Assembly: GCA_965263345.1 (NCBI GenBank)
Contig: CBDHHC010000012.1
Span: 62,001 to 126,000, forward strand
Source of the DNA: CBDHHC01 sp965263345
Lineage (GTDB): Bacteria > Pseudomonadota > Alphaproteobacteria > Rhizobiales > CBDHHC01
DNA: 64,000 bases
Reading direction: 5' to 3'
Part shown: positions 51,286 through 61,129 of the stretch, piece by piece
Position numbering within the stretch: the first letter of the stretch is position 1
How the letters are laid out: every line of letters starts with the position of its first letter
Program-made: the position numbers and the translations under genes
The notes under the pieces: model-generated
The model's input: only the letters and a program-made list of their open reading frames with translations
The model's database searches: none
Told to the model about the DNA's origin: nothing

Positions 51286-52668
51286 ATGCTTTCGGTCAGG
51301 ATCGAACCTTTTGAACATGATTATGAATATCTATACTCATGTGCTTTACAACATATTCGCAGTGAGGAAGAGTTGTCTAATATGCTCTTGCGGTTTCATA
51401 ATAAACTGCTTGATATCAACTTCAATCGCTATGGTGAACTCCCAATTATTCGCAGTTGTGCTCCTGAAATTATCAAACATATTTTTGCCTTGAGGATGCA
51501 ACTTCGTGATAACTTACATGATTGGCATCAAAGGGGGTTTAAATCCTATAGAAATCAACGAGACATTAGAAACATTTTCAGAATTTCTCGTTATATCGTT
51601 GATATGCTTGGGGAACTTCATATAGACCATGCCCGTATAGAAGAAGATAACTCTCCCTATCGTGCGTTCTGCGGACCAGAAATCAACACGCTTTATCATC
51701 CTTCCTTTGATACTGGCGGAGGCATGCCAACGTTTCAATCTGGTGATGTCTTACTTGTTCGAGGTAAGCTTTATAATAGCGCTGCGATTGCACGGATTGG
51801 AGATGTCGACTCGCAATTTAGCCATGCTTCCATGATTTATGTTGATGATAGCGGTAAACACTGGGTCATAGAGAGTCTCATTGAAAAAGGAGCAACAATT
51901 ACTCCTTTGGAAGAAGCCCTTGATCATGGTATTTCGCGGGCCATTTTATTCAGACATAAAGACACAGCTCTCGCAGAAAGGGCCGCACATTTTATCTACA
52001 ATCGTGTTTTAAGCTCTCAAACAGGTCGTTGCCCAGAAATTTATTATGATTTTAGTATGAATATTGAAGGGTATGACACACTTTTTTGTTCTAAGCTTAT
52101 TCGTTATGCCTATGAAGAAGCAAGCCAAGGACATGTTAAACTTCCCACATTCCTGACCAGGTTTGATGTTGGAAGCGACGAATTCCTTGATAGAATTGGG
52201 ATCAAAGTTGACGAAACATTTGCGCCTGGCGATATGGAAATTGAGCCCCATTTTCATCTTGTTGCCGAATGGAGAGACTATCGAAACACCTCAGATCTAC
52301 GTCTACAAGATTTGATAATGGATAAGTTTTTCGAATGGATGGCGCAACATGATTATCAATTCAGAGAAACCTTCACGATAAAGCTCATTGGTATTTTGGG
52401 AAAAGCTTCCAGTTATTTATCCAAATCTGCAAAAGAACTGATTAATGGTTTTCTTCCAGAAGTTCCTAGGAATATGTCTAGAAGAACTATAGCTACAGTA
52501 GCTATGCTCCATAGTACTGCTGAAGAACTCTTTTTACAGTTACAACACCTTGAAGCTGAGCATATAAAAAATAAAGGATACCCAATGGAGCCAACTTTGG
52601 TTTTCAAATATCTTGAGTTTATGCGCAGAAAATATAACCATGAAATTGGATATTTGGTTAGATCATAA
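51286..52668 (+). CDS. YiiX/YebB-like permuted NlpC/P60 cysteine hydrolase
   Basis: A 460-residue cytosolic-looking protein. The central region (about 140-330) fits the permuted papain fold: FQSGDVLLVRG, the histidine in FSHASMIYV and the cysteine in LFCSKLIRYAYEEA. Helical domains surround it on both sides and match nothing I know. Permuted NlpC/P60 enzymes act on lipids, murein peptides or thioesters. AGGAG lies 13 bases upstream of the ATG, rather far. Confidence 0.65.
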   Translation: MLSVRIEPFEHDYEYLYSCALQHIRSEEELSNMLLRFHNKLLDINFNRYGELPIIRSCAPEIIKHIFALRMQLRDNLHDWHQRGFKSYRNQRDIRNIFRISRYIVDMLGELHIDHARIEEDNSPYRAFCGPEINTLYHPSFDTGGGMPTFQSGDVLLVRGKLYNSAAIARIGDVDSQFSHASMIYVDDSGKHWVIESLIEKGATITPLEEALDHGISRAILFRHKDTALAERAAHFIYNRVLSSQTGRCPEIYYDFSMNIEGYDTLFCSKLIRYAYEEASQGHVKLPTFLTRFDVGSDEFLDRIGIKVDETFAPGDMEIEPHFHLVAEWRDYRNTSDLRLQDLIMDKFFEWMAQHDYQFRETFTIKLIGILGKASSYLSKSAKELINGFLPEVPRNMSRRTIATVAMLHSTAEELFLQLQHLEAEHIKNKGYPMEPTLVFKYLEFMRRKYNHEIGYLVRS

Positions 52669-52812
52669 TATAATTCTTTATGTATCAGAATAAATTAAGT
52701 ATAACGCCCAGAGTACTTGCCTCTTAAAGTTGATTACTTCGTATATTTTAACAGAGTTTTAGGCATATCGAATATTTTTAGCTCTTTCCACCAAAAAAAC
52801 ACCTTTGGTAAC

Positions 52813-52841
52813 TTGACAGCAACACTCTGCAGTATTAAGTA
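52813..52841 (+). promoter_or_regulatory. Promoter of groES-groEL
   Basis: TTGACA (52813-52818), 17 bases, then TAAGTA (52836-52841). The CIRCE operator starts 11 bases downstream, where the transcript start is expected. Confidence 0.65.
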
Positions 52842-52851
52842 CATCTCGTTG

Positions 52852-52878
52852 CTAGCACTCTATGATCTAGAGTGCTAA
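52852..52878. promoter_or_regulatory. CIRCE operator (HrcA site)
   Basis: CTAGCACTC, nine bases, GAGTGCTAA: one mismatch from the consensus TTAGCACTC-N9-GAGTGCTAA. It lies between the promoter and groES, so HrcA represses the operon until heat stress. Confidence 0.93.
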
Positions 52879-52934
52879 TAGCAAATCTACTTAAAATTTC
52901 ATAAGGGCATTCCTAAACGGGAGAGAGAAAGTAA

Positions 52935-53225
52935 ATGAAATTCCGTCCCCTTCATGACCGTGTTGTTGTTCGTCGTCTCGAAGAAGATACAAAAACAGCT
53001 GGCGGTATCATTATTCCTGAAACAGCTCAGGAGAAGCCACAACAAGGTGAAATTCTTGCTGTTGGTACAGGCACTAAAGCAGAAAATGGCGAAGTAACAC
53101 CACTAGATGTAAAAGCTGGAGATAAAGTGTTGTTCGGCAAATGGTCTGGAACTGAGGTTAAGCTTGATGGCGAAGATCTCTTGATCATGAAAGAATCTGA
53201 TATCATGGGTGTTATTGAGAAATAA
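52935..53225 (+). CDS. groES: Co-chaperonin GroES
   Basis: A 96-residue subunit of the seven-fold lid of the GroEL chamber. MKFRPLHDRVVVRRLEEDTK at the start, the mobile-loop residues TAGGIIIPETA, and VLFGKWSGTEVKLDGEDLLI are typical. It is 114 bases before groEL in one operon under CIRCE control. Confidence 0.97.
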   Translation: MKFRPLHDRVVVRRLEEDTKTAGGIIIPETAQEKPQQGEILAVGTGTKAENGEVTPLDVKAGDKVLFGKWSGTEVKLDGEDLLIMKESDIMGVIEK

Positions 53226-53339
53226 TCTCAGCCCCACCTATACCTTAAATATTCAAGGTAATTCAATTTTTGTTAGCAATACACTTTGGTTCTTTAATAT
53301 CTAATTCAAAGTGTATGAAAGTAATCTTAGGAGAGATTT

Positions 53340-54998
53340 ATGGCTGCTAAAGAAGTCCGTTTCTCGACAGATGTCCGCGAACGTATGCTTCGTGGTGTCG
53401 ATACTTTGGCAAATGCGGTAAAAGTCACATTAGGCCCTAAAGGACGTAATGTAATTATCGATAAAGCTTTTGGTGCACCAAGAACAACTAAAGATGGTGT
53501 AACTGTTGCGAAAGAAATCGAACTTGAAGATAAGTTCGAAAATATGGGCGCCCAAATGGTGCGTGAAGTTGCATCAAAAACAAATGATGTTGCTGGTGAT
53601 GGTACAACAACTGCAACAGTGCTTGCTCAAGCTATCGTTCGCGAAGGTTTGAAAGCTGTTGCAGCTGGTATGAACCCAATGGATCTGAAGCGTGGCATTG
53701 ACAAAGCTGTTGTTGAAGTTGTTGCTTCAATTAAGAATAAAGCTAAGAAAATCAAGTCACCTGAAGAGGTTGCTCAAGTTGGTACAATTTCTGCCAATGG
53801 TGAAAAAGCAATTGGTGATATGATCTCTGATGCTATGCAACGGGTTGGTAATGAAGGTGTTATCACTGTTGAAGAAGCTAAATCATTAGAAAGCGAACTT
53901 GAAGTTGTTGAAGGTATGCAGTTTGACCGTGGATATCTTTCTCCATACTTCATCACAAATGCTGACAAAATGATCACAGAGCTTGACGATCCATATATTC
54001 TTATTCATGAAAAGAAGCTTTCTAACCTACAGTCTATGCTTCCAATTCTAGAATCTGTTGTTCAAGCAGGCCGTTCGCTTCTTATCATCGCGGAAGATGT
54101 TGAAGGTGAAGCACTTGCAACTCTTGTTGTAAATAAGCTCCGTGGCGGACTAAAAATTGCCGCTGTTAAAGCACCTGGTTTTGGTGATCGTCGTAAAGCG
54201 ATGTTACAAGATATTGCGATCTTGACTGGTGGCCAAATGATTTCTGAAGATCTTGGCATCAAGCTTGAGAATGTGACTATCGATATGCTTGGTACAGCTA
54301 AGCGTGTAAGCATCACTAAAGATGACACAACTGTTGTTGATGGAAGTGGTAAGAAGAAAGATATCGAAGCACGCGTTGCTCAAATTAAAGCACAAATCGC
54401 TGAGACTTCTTCTGACTATGACCGTGAGAAACTTCAAGAGCGCCTTGCTAAGCTTGCAGGCGGTGTTGCTGTGATCAAGGTTGGCGGTGCTACTGAAGTT
54501 GAAGTGAAAGAGCGTAAAGACCGTGTAGATGATGCTCTTAACGCAACTCGTGCTGCAGTTGAAGAAGGTATCGTACCTGGTGGTGGTGTTGCTCTTCTTC
54601 GTGGTCTTAAAGCGATCACTGTTGAAGGTGATAATGATGACCAAGCAGCAGGTATCAATATCGTTCGTCGTGCGCTTCAAGCTCCAATCCGTCAGATTTC
54701 TGAAAATGCTGGTGTTGAAGGTTCAATCGTTGTTGGTAAGATCCTTGATAAAGACCGCGCAACATTTGGTTACGATGCTCAATCTGATGAGTATTGTGAT
54801 CTTGTTGAGAAAGGTATTATCGACCCAGCTAAGGTTGTTCGTACAGCTCTTCAAGATGCCGCTTCAGTTGCAAGTCTCCTTGTAACAACAGAAGCTGGTG
54901 TTGCTGAATCACCTAAGAAAGATGACGCCGGTGGTGCTCCTGATATGGGTGGCATGGGCGGAATGGGTGGAATGGGAGGCATGGGTGGCATGATGTAA
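53340..54998 (+). CDS. groEL: Chaperonin GroEL
   Basis: A 552-residue chaperonin subunit. ATP-binding blocks GPKGRNVIID and DGTTTATVLAQAI, the apical-domain residues and the C-terminal GGM-repeat tail are present. The family length is normal. It ends in a strong terminator at 55032-55069. Confidence 0.98.
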   Translation: MAAKEVRFSTDVRERMLRGVDTLANAVKVTLGPKGRNVIIDKAFGAPRTTKDGVTVAKEIELEDKFENMGAQMVREVASKTNDVAGDGTTTATVLAQAIVREGLKAVAAGMNPMDLKRGIDKAVVEVVASIKNKAKKIKSPEEVAQVGTISANGEKAIGDMISDAMQRVGNEGVITVEEAKSLESELEVVEGMQFDRGYLSPYFITNADKMITELDDPYILIHEKKLSNLQSMLPILESVVQAGRSLLIIAEDVEGEALATLVVNKLRGGLKIAAVKAPGFGDRRKAMLQDIAILTGGQMISEDLGIKLENVTIDMLGTAKRVSITKDDTTVVDGSGKKKDIEARVAQIKAQIAETSSDYDREKLQERLAKLAGGVAVIKVGGATEVEVKERKDRVDDALNATRAAVEEGIVPGGGVALLRGLKAITVEGDNDDQAAGINIVRRALQAPIRQISENAGVEGSIVVGKILDKDRATFGYDAQSDEYCDLVEKGIIDPAKVVRTALQDAASVASLLVTTEAGVAESPKKDDAGGAPDMGGMGGMGGMGGMGGMM

Positions 54999-55031
54999 GC
55001 CCCCAACTTTTTTTACTACTCAGCTGAAATT

Positions 55032-55069
55032 AAAGCCGCTCAATGATGATTTGGGCGGCTTTTTTATTT
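55032..55069 (+). terminator. Rho-independent terminator after groEL
   Basis: AAAGCCGC (55032-55039) pairs with GCGGCTTT (55055-55062), followed by a T-run. Confidence 0.88.
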
Positions 55070-55239
55070 ACTCAGCTAGAGCGCTTCACTGCAGAAATTA
55101 TTATTTGCCTTAGAAGATTTATTCTTAAAATTATGATTTTACTGTGCTAGATTGAGGTAAATTTAAATGATGAAAAGGCATTTATATTATTGGTTTTAAT
55201 TCGATTGCTAATACTCAACTTTAAATAGGCATTTTTCTT

Positions 55240-56427
55240 ATGATACGAATAACAACAATAATTTCTGTTTCTACTTTATTTATATCATTTTTCTTCTTTT
55301 CTTCCGTTGCCATATCAGAGGATATTATGTCCCAAAAAAAATCTGAGAGTTACTGGAAATCCAGAAAACTAGAACCTCGAAAATCAATTTCAGTTTATTG
55401 GGTGGGACATAGTTTAATTGAAGGCACCTCAAAGACTGTTGAAGGTGATATTAGTCTTGTTAAATTAATGGGAACTTTTGCAAGATCAAGCAAACTGTTT
55501 TATTCTGACGATGAGCAGACACTTTGGGGAACTTCCCTTTCAGCACATTGGAATGGTAAACCACATAATTATAGCCGTGACGCCCAGAAAATGGTCTCAA
55601 AGCGCGAGTTTTTTCAAGAAAAAGCAAAGAAATATGACACACTTGTCGCTACAGAATTGCTTCCTATTCGGTTTGCGCATAAAAAAGAATATAGCTCCTA
55701 TTACCTGCAACAATTTTACTGCACATTGATGAACGCTAACCCAGATGCTCGCGTCTATCTATATGAAAGCTGGAAAGGGCTACAGATGCCAGATGACAGT
55801 GATGTTGTTCAGGTATCAGCGAGTAGGTTTGATTGGAAAGAGACGATGCGTTTCGAGAGGTCCGTATGGAACCAGATTGCTGATGAAGCAAGCTCTTTGC
55901 AAATCCAGAAACCAGGTGTTCTTTCGAAAATCAGCTCATTTCTAGGCTATAAGGAAAAAAGCTGTAATTATAAGACACCAATTTATATTGTTCCTGTGGG
56001 CACCGCCCTGGTTGCACTTTTTGACCGCCTTAAGTCTCCTAAAGAGAATGATGATTTTACACTTTCCAATGGTGAGACGTTATCATTCTGGAAGTTATTT
56101 AGAAATCCATATGTTGATTGGCCTAAGGAATGGCCTTTATCTGAAGAGGCTGCAAAAAAAGTTGATGAAAAATCAGTTATCACAAAACTGACTTTAGATA
56201 ACCCAAAAGAAGAGCATGATGATGTTCATATGAATCATATAGGCATTTATTTTGTTTCTCTTGTTCATTATGCGACTTTATATGGAAAATCTCCAGTTGG
56301 TTTACCTCACCTTTATTCTATTGGCGAGAAACTTGGTAAAACGCTCCAGTGTATAGCTTGGGATGTTGTTCGTAATGATCCTAGAACAGGTGTTTCTGCT
56401 GACACAAAAAGTTGCGATAAACAGTAA
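55240..56427 (+). CDS. Secreted SGNH-hydrolase-like protein
   Basis: A 395-residue protein with a signal peptide (TTIISVSTLFISFFFFSSVA, cleavage near residue 26). Block I VYWVGHSLIEGTS has G-H-S-L in place of the G-D-S-L nucleophile element, and the end of the domain has the D-x-x-H pair in DDVHMNHIGIYF. The middle has three cysteines. It may act as an esterase on an outer polymer. I do not know a named family for it; it stands alone between groEL and the MMPL gene. Confidence 0.6.
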   Translation: MIRITTIISVSTLFISFFFFSSVAISEDIMSQKKSESYWKSRKLEPRKSISVYWVGHSLIEGTSKTVEGDISLVKLMGTFARSSKLFYSDDEQTLWGTSLSAHWNGKPHNYSRDAQKMVSKREFFQEKAKKYDTLVATELLPIRFAHKKEYSSYYLQQFYCTLMNANPDARVYLYESWKGLQMPDDSDVVQVSASRFDWKETMRFERSVWNQIADEASSLQIQKPGVLSKISSFLGYKEKSCNYKTPIYIVPVGTALVALFDRLKSPKENDDFTLSNGETLSFWKLFRNPYVDWPKEWPLSEEAAKKVDEKSVITKLTLDNPKEEHDDVHMNHIGIYFVSLVHYATLYGKSPVGLPHLYSIGEKLGKTLQCIAWDVVRNDPRTGVSADTKSCDKQ

Positions 56428-56707
56428 GTTTTCGTATTTTATCTATTCTATTGCTTACGGGATAGAATTACAAAAACAATTGCGACACACAATTTATAAG
56501 GGCATTTATTTGGTGAGTAACATATAACTATAATCTAAAGTTTATTAGTATTTTTAGTTGTCTTTTAGGTGATGGTAATTTAGTAGCAACCAATATTTCT
56601 AAAGTCATAACATGAAAGCTGCCGTTAATTATAATATCAATACGACTTTAGCATTTCCATAGAGTGATTTAACCTCATCTTAAAATAAAATGGTTCACGC
56701 TTGTTCT
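56428..56707. other. Intergenic region
   Basis: 280 bases between convergent genes. No gene or strong terminator is visible. Confidence 0.4.
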
Positions 56708-59029
56708 TTAAAAAAGGTCTAGAAAACTCTTCTTTGGTTTTTTGGCTCTTCCTCGAAGCTTTCTTATCGTTGCCATACTGGCTGGTAAAAACACGAGTAC
56801 TGCTAGTAAAGCAGCAGATAAAGTTACTGCATTTAGCCAGCCAAATAACCTTAGAGATGGAGAGCCAGAGAAAATAGTCACGGAAAGTCCGAGTATTAAC
56901 ACTATGGTTGTTAATATCATTACAGGGCCAATGACATCCATTGTTCTCACCAAATTGTATAAATTCTCTTCTCTTGATCGTTCATCTTCTAGTTGCATAC
57001 GATGTAAATAGTGAATTGCATCATCCACAGCTAGACCGAATGCAACAGTTAGGGCAACAACACTGGCAAATTGCAATCCTATGCCAGAGAGATAAAGACA
57101 GATACCAGCAGCAAATATTGGGAAGATATTTGGTACGAAACTGATAATACCAATCGTAAGTGATCGGAAAATAAAAGATAATAAAATGACAACAACGAAG
57201 ACAGTACTTATAAGCCCATAATTTAATGCAGTGATCATTGCATTACTATATCTTGCGGACACAGCTGCAAGACCTGTTACTGATATATCATAATCAAAAA
57301 AGCGCCCTCGGATTTTTTGCAAATTACCTTCTATGTTATCAACAATGGGTAAAAGGTCATTTGCATCGATATCAGCTACTCTACCTGTTATTAGGATTGT
57401 TTTTTCGTCTTCTGAAACAAACCTACGTACTAGGTGTTTGGGCAACAATTCCATATATTTCTTCAAAGATTCTATATCATCCAAGCCGCTTTTTTCCAAC
57501 CATCTGCGTAACATCTCAATTGACCATACGTTTCCTACACCCTGTTGTGTTTCGACCGTTTCCTGAATTCTCTTAATGACATCAAGAGTTTCTTTGGTGT
57601 AGAGAGATTGGCCATTTTTAAACTCTACCATCACATGTACAGGTTTGGCACCACTTAGTTTCTCATCTAATCTTTGTGAGCCTGCCACAGCTTGTTCTTT
57701 GTCCGGAACCTGGTCTCCCAAACTATACCGTGTCTCTAGGGACAGATGCGCAGCACCGAATATAATAACAAGAAAAACTCCAAGAAAGGTATAAAAATAT
57801 GGATGCCTTACGACATGAACACCAATCCAATCAGAAATAATTGCCAACTTTGACATTGCTGCATCAGTCCGTTGGACATCTGCACTAAAATCATCTCCAT
57901 TACGAAGACATAACGCAGCAACTGTTGGTACAACTGTAATAACAGCTAAAAATGCGATGATTGCTGAAAAAGCTCCAATAATTGCGAAAGTCTGAATTAG
58001 TGATGATTGTGAAAAATACAGAGAAAATAATGCAATTGCTGTTGTTAGTGATGTTAGTACACAAGCTGGGCCAACCTGTGATATCGCATGAGATATTGCT
58101 GCATTCTTATCATCTCCTTGAAGCAACCTTCTGCGAATTGCAAACACCATATGCATAGCATCTGCAAATGATATCACCATTATTAGAGGCGTGATTACAT
58201 TTAAAAATAAATTTAAGCGATAATCTAAAAAGCCAATCGTGCCTAGTGACCATAATATCGCCAAAGCTGGTGCTATAATTGTTACAGCCATCAGAGATAT
58301 TCTGCGGAAAAATATAAAGCAGATTATTGCTCCCAACAGAAAACCAATGCCATTGTATAGAATTCTATCTGATTGAACCGCATTACGTATCTCAAGCTGC
58401 ATCACAGGCACACCTGAGAGCAATACTTTCAACTCACTATCTCTAAATTGCTCGTTAACAATTTCTTTTATTTCATCTACGACGTTACTTAAACCACGAT
58501 TCTTTATTTCTTTTTTTGAGAGTGGTAGAACAATCAAAGCTAGCCTTCCATCAGGTGATAAAAGTTTATCTTTGATAATCTCATTGTCTAAAATGATTTT
58601 CCTTAATTTTTCAAATTCGGCTCCTCCTGGGATTTTATCAGGAACTAATGGAGGCGGGAAACCATCTTCGTTTAGAGGTTGGCGCGCAGAGAAAAGTGAA
58701 ATCACCCCTTCAGCGCCGCCAACTAGTTGTAGATCGATAACAAAATTTCGGAGTTCATCCAGTGTTTGAGGTGACCCTAAAATATCACCCTCAACGATGG
58801 CAAAAACATCAAACTCACTTGAAGGGAAACGGTTAGCCATTGCCTCATAGTGTTTAAACTCTTTCGTGTCAGAACGAAAAAGTTCACTTAAGGAATCATC
58901 GACATCAATTCGTCCAATTCCTAAAACAGCCAAAAAACTTACTACAGCAATAAGTGATACGGCAACAATAGGCGCTCTTAAACACCAATGGCCGATTCTT
59001 TCTATGCCTAATCCAACCCCCATGTGCAT
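56708..59029 (-). CDS. MMPL/RND-superfamily transporter
   Basis: A 773-residue inner-membrane protein with two homologous halves, each with one membrane helix, a large periplasmic loop and a five-helix bundle. The N-terminal loop begins IGRIDVDDSLSELFRSDTKE; the helix-4 region has TPLIMVISFADAMHM and VVALTVAFGLAVDDAIHYLHR, with the proton-relay aspartates. MMPL proteins export lipids, hopanoids or polyketides in proton-driven exchange; the substrate is unknown. No membrane-fusion partner gene is adjacent. Confidence 0.85.
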   Translation of the reverse strand: MHMGVGLGIERIGHWCLRAPIVAVSLIAVVSFLAVLGIGRIDVDDSLSELFRSDTKEFKHYEAMANRFPSSEFDVFAIVEGDILGSPQTLDELRNFVIDLQLVGGAEGVISLFSARQPLNEDGFPPPLVPDKIPGGAEFEKLRKIILDNEIIKDKLLSPDGRLALIVLPLSKKEIKNRGLSNVVDEIKEIVNEQFRDSELKVLLSGVPVMQLEIRNAVQSDRILYNGIGFLLGAIICFIFFRRISLMAVTIIAPALAILWSLGTIGFLDYRLNLFLNVITPLIMVISFADAMHMVFAIRRRLLQGDDKNAAISHAISQVGPACVLTSLTTAIALFSLYFSQSSLIQTFAIIGAFSAIIAFLAVITVVPTVAALCLRNGDDFSADVQRTDAAMSKLAIISDWIGVHVVRHPYFYTFLGVFLVIIFGAAHLSLETRYSLGDQVPDKEQAVAGSQRLDEKLSGAKPVHVMVEFKNGQSLYTKETLDVIKRIQETVETQQGVGNVWSIEMLRRWLEKSGLDDIESLKKYMELLPKHLVRRFVSEDEKTILITGRVADIDANDLLPIVDNIEGNLQKIRGRFFDYDISVTGLAAVSARYSNAMITALNYGLISTVFVVVILLSFIFRSLTIGIISFVPNIFPIFAAGICLYLSGIGLQFASVVALTVAFGLAVDDAIHYLHRMQLEDERSREENLYNLVRTMDVIGPVMILTTIVLILGLSVTIFSGSPSLRLFGWLNAVTLSAALLAVLVFLPASMATIRKLRGRAKKPKKSFLDLF

Positions 59030-59337
59030 TCCATTTGATTTATTATTAAATTAAGTTTTTATCTCGAATCAGTTTTTAAAGGTTAGCATCCAATATTTAT
59101 TATGAAGATGCAAATTGCTATACTAAAAGCACAAATGATTTATGACATACTGTCTCGTATATGCACCTATTCTGATAGAAGCTAATTTTTATCTACACTT
59201 GATAGTAGAACTTCACATAACTTTAGAAACTATACTTATAAATAAGTCGATTAAAAGTATGTTATTTTGTCAACTCACTTCATTGAATCTTATCTGTATA
59301 AGTACCAATTTTCACTAAAGCATTTAACTGGTTAACA
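59030..59337. other. Intergenic region
   Basis: 308 AT-rich bases between the MMPL gene and the end of the rfb operon. I see no gene and no obvious terminator hairpin. Confidence 0.4.
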
Positions 59338-60231
59338 TTAAAGTTTCTGGTCAATCAAAGTTATTAAATAATTGCCGTATCCACTTTTCTTTAGAGGTTC
59401 GGCTAAGTTTACCAACTGATCAGCGGTTATATAACCTAAGCGATATACAATTTCTTCTGGACAACCAACTTTCATGCCCTGCCGTTCTTCAATGGTTTGT
59501 ACAAACTGTCCTGCTTGCAATAATGAGGCATGTGTTCCTGTATCGAGCCATGCATAACCGCGTCCTAGCAGTTCTACTCTTAGATCACCAGCTTCTAAAT
59601 ATAGCTGATTAAGTGTTGTAATCTCTAATTCACCACGATCAGAAGGTTTAATTTGATTTGCTAATTCACAGACCCGGTGATCATAAAAATACAGCCCAGT
59701 CACCGCGTAGTTTGATTTAGCTACTTTTGGTTTTTCTTCTATACTGATGACTTTTCCTGTTTCATCAAACTCGGCAACACCATAGCGTTCTGGGTCTTTG
59801 ACCCAATAGCCAAAAACTGTTGCTCCTTCATCATTAGATGCAGCTGTTTGAACTTTTTCGGTTAGCCCGTGGCCATAGTATAGATTATCTCCTAAGACAA
59901 GCGCACATGCTTCGCCATTAATAAAGTCCTGACCAATAATGAATGCCTGTGCTAACCCTTCAGGTTTCGGCTGTACAGCATATTGTAGTGAAATTCCCCA
60001 TTTTGAACCATCACCTAATAAGCGCTTAAATGCATCGCTATCGGTAGGTGTGGTTATAATTAATATTTCTTTTATTCCTGCCAACAACAAAACAGATAAA
60101 GGATAATAAATCATAGGCTTATCATAAACAGGCAACATTTGCTTTGAAACACCTAGTGTAATTGGGTGGAGTCTTGTACCAGATCCACCTGCGAGTATTA
60201 TTCCTTTTTTCACGTTCTGTTTCCTACTCAA
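59338..60231 (-). CDS. rfbA: Glucose-1-phosphate thymidylyltransferase
   Basis: A 297-residue RmlA/RfbA that makes dTDP-glucose from dTTP and glucose-1-phosphate, the first step towards dTDP-L-rhamnose. The nucleotide-binding start GIILAGGSGTRLHPITLG and the blocks QAFIIGQDFI, LGDNLYYGHG and YAWLDTGTHASLL are typical. Its start overlaps the end of rfbD by 8 bases, so the two are translationally coupled. Confidence 0.95.
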   Translation of the reverse strand: MSRKQNVKKGIILAGGSGTRLHPITLGVSKQMLPVYDKPMIYYPLSVLLLAGIKEILIITTPTDSDAFKRLLGDGSKWGISLQYAVQPKPEGLAQAFIIGQDFINGEACALVLGDNLYYGHGLTEKVQTAASNDEGATVFGYWVKDPERYGVAEFDETGKVISIEEKPKVAKSNYAVTGLYFYDHRVCELANQIKPSDRGELEITTLNQLYLEAGDLRVELLGRGYAWLDTGTHASLLQAGQFVQTIEERQGMKVGCPEEIVYRLGYITADQLVNLAEPLKKSGYGNYLITLIDQKL

Positions 60232-61099
60232 TTAAAATGTTTAAAACAGTTTCCAAATCATTTTGCCATGAAGGTTGTTCTATACCGAAATTATTTAAAA
60301 CTTTATCACACGCTAAAACACTATTTTGGGGCCTAATTGCAGGTGTTGGGTATTCTTCCGTGGTTATTGGATCAACTGATGGCTGCTTACCCGTTTTCTC
60401 TGAGGCCTTAGCAAAAATTTCTTTTGCAAAATCATACCATGTTGTTGGCGCAGTTCCGGAGAAATGATAAGTGCCAAAGCTGGCTTGCTCTTTAGACACA
60501 ACTTGATCAGCAATATTCAAACATGCCTTTGCTATAGATGCCGCACTTGTCGGCCCACCATGTTGATCTGCAACTATTCGCAGGTGATCACGTTCGCTAG
60601 CTAATCTCAACATAGTTTTTACGAAATTTCCACCATCTGCACTAAATACCCAAGATGTTCGCAATATTATATGTTGATCTAATCTTTCTCTAATCGCACT
60701 CTCGCCAGCTTCTTTTGATTTACCATATATACTTGTTGGATTCACCTGGTCTGTTTCTTGATAGGGCCCTTGTTTTGTGCCGTCAAAAACGTAGTCCGTT
60801 GAGATATGTATCAATGGAATCTGTTGTTCTGCACATGCTTTTGCTAAATTTGCAGGCCCGTCACGATTGACTGCATATGCAATATCTTCTTCGCTTTCTG
60901 CTTTATCAACTGCTGTATATGCGGCAGCATTAACAACGATATGAGGGTTTATGTCAGAAACGATATTCTTTACGTCATCTGTCTTTGTGATATCAAGTTC
61001 ATTGCGATTAACAGCTATTACTTCGTGATTAGCAACCGCTCCAAACAAAATAAGTTGTTTTCCGACCTGTCCATCTGCTCCTGGTACCAAAATGCGCAT
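60224..61099 (-). CDS. rfbD: dTDP-4-dehydrorhamnose reductase
   Basis: A 291-residue short-chain reductase that performs the last step to dTDP-L-rhamnose. The nucleotide-binding loop is PGADGQVGKQL and the catalytic Y-x-x-x-K is YGKSKEAGE; HISTDYVFDG precedes it. It lies 30 bases after rfbB. Confidence 0.95.
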   Translation of the reverse strand: MRILVPGADGQVGKQLILFGAVANHEVIAVNRNELDITKTDDVKNIVSDINPHIVVNAAAYTAVDKAESEEDIAYAVNRDGPANLAKACAEQQIPLIHISTDYVFDGTKQGPYQETDQVNPTSIYGKSKEAGESAIRERLDQHIILRTSWVFSADGGNFVKTMLRLASERDHLRIVADQHGGPTSAASIAKACLNIADQVVSKEQASFGTYHFSGTAPTTWYDFAKEIFAKASEKTGKQPSVDPITTEEYPTPAIRPQNSVLACDKVLNNFGIEQPSWQNDLETVLNILIE

Positions 61100-61129
61100 A
61101 TCATTACCTTAAAGATTTTAATTCTTATT

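Noticed and set aside
54204..54885. Long frames opposite and within groEL
   Set aside because: They follow from the codon use of groEL and match nothing.
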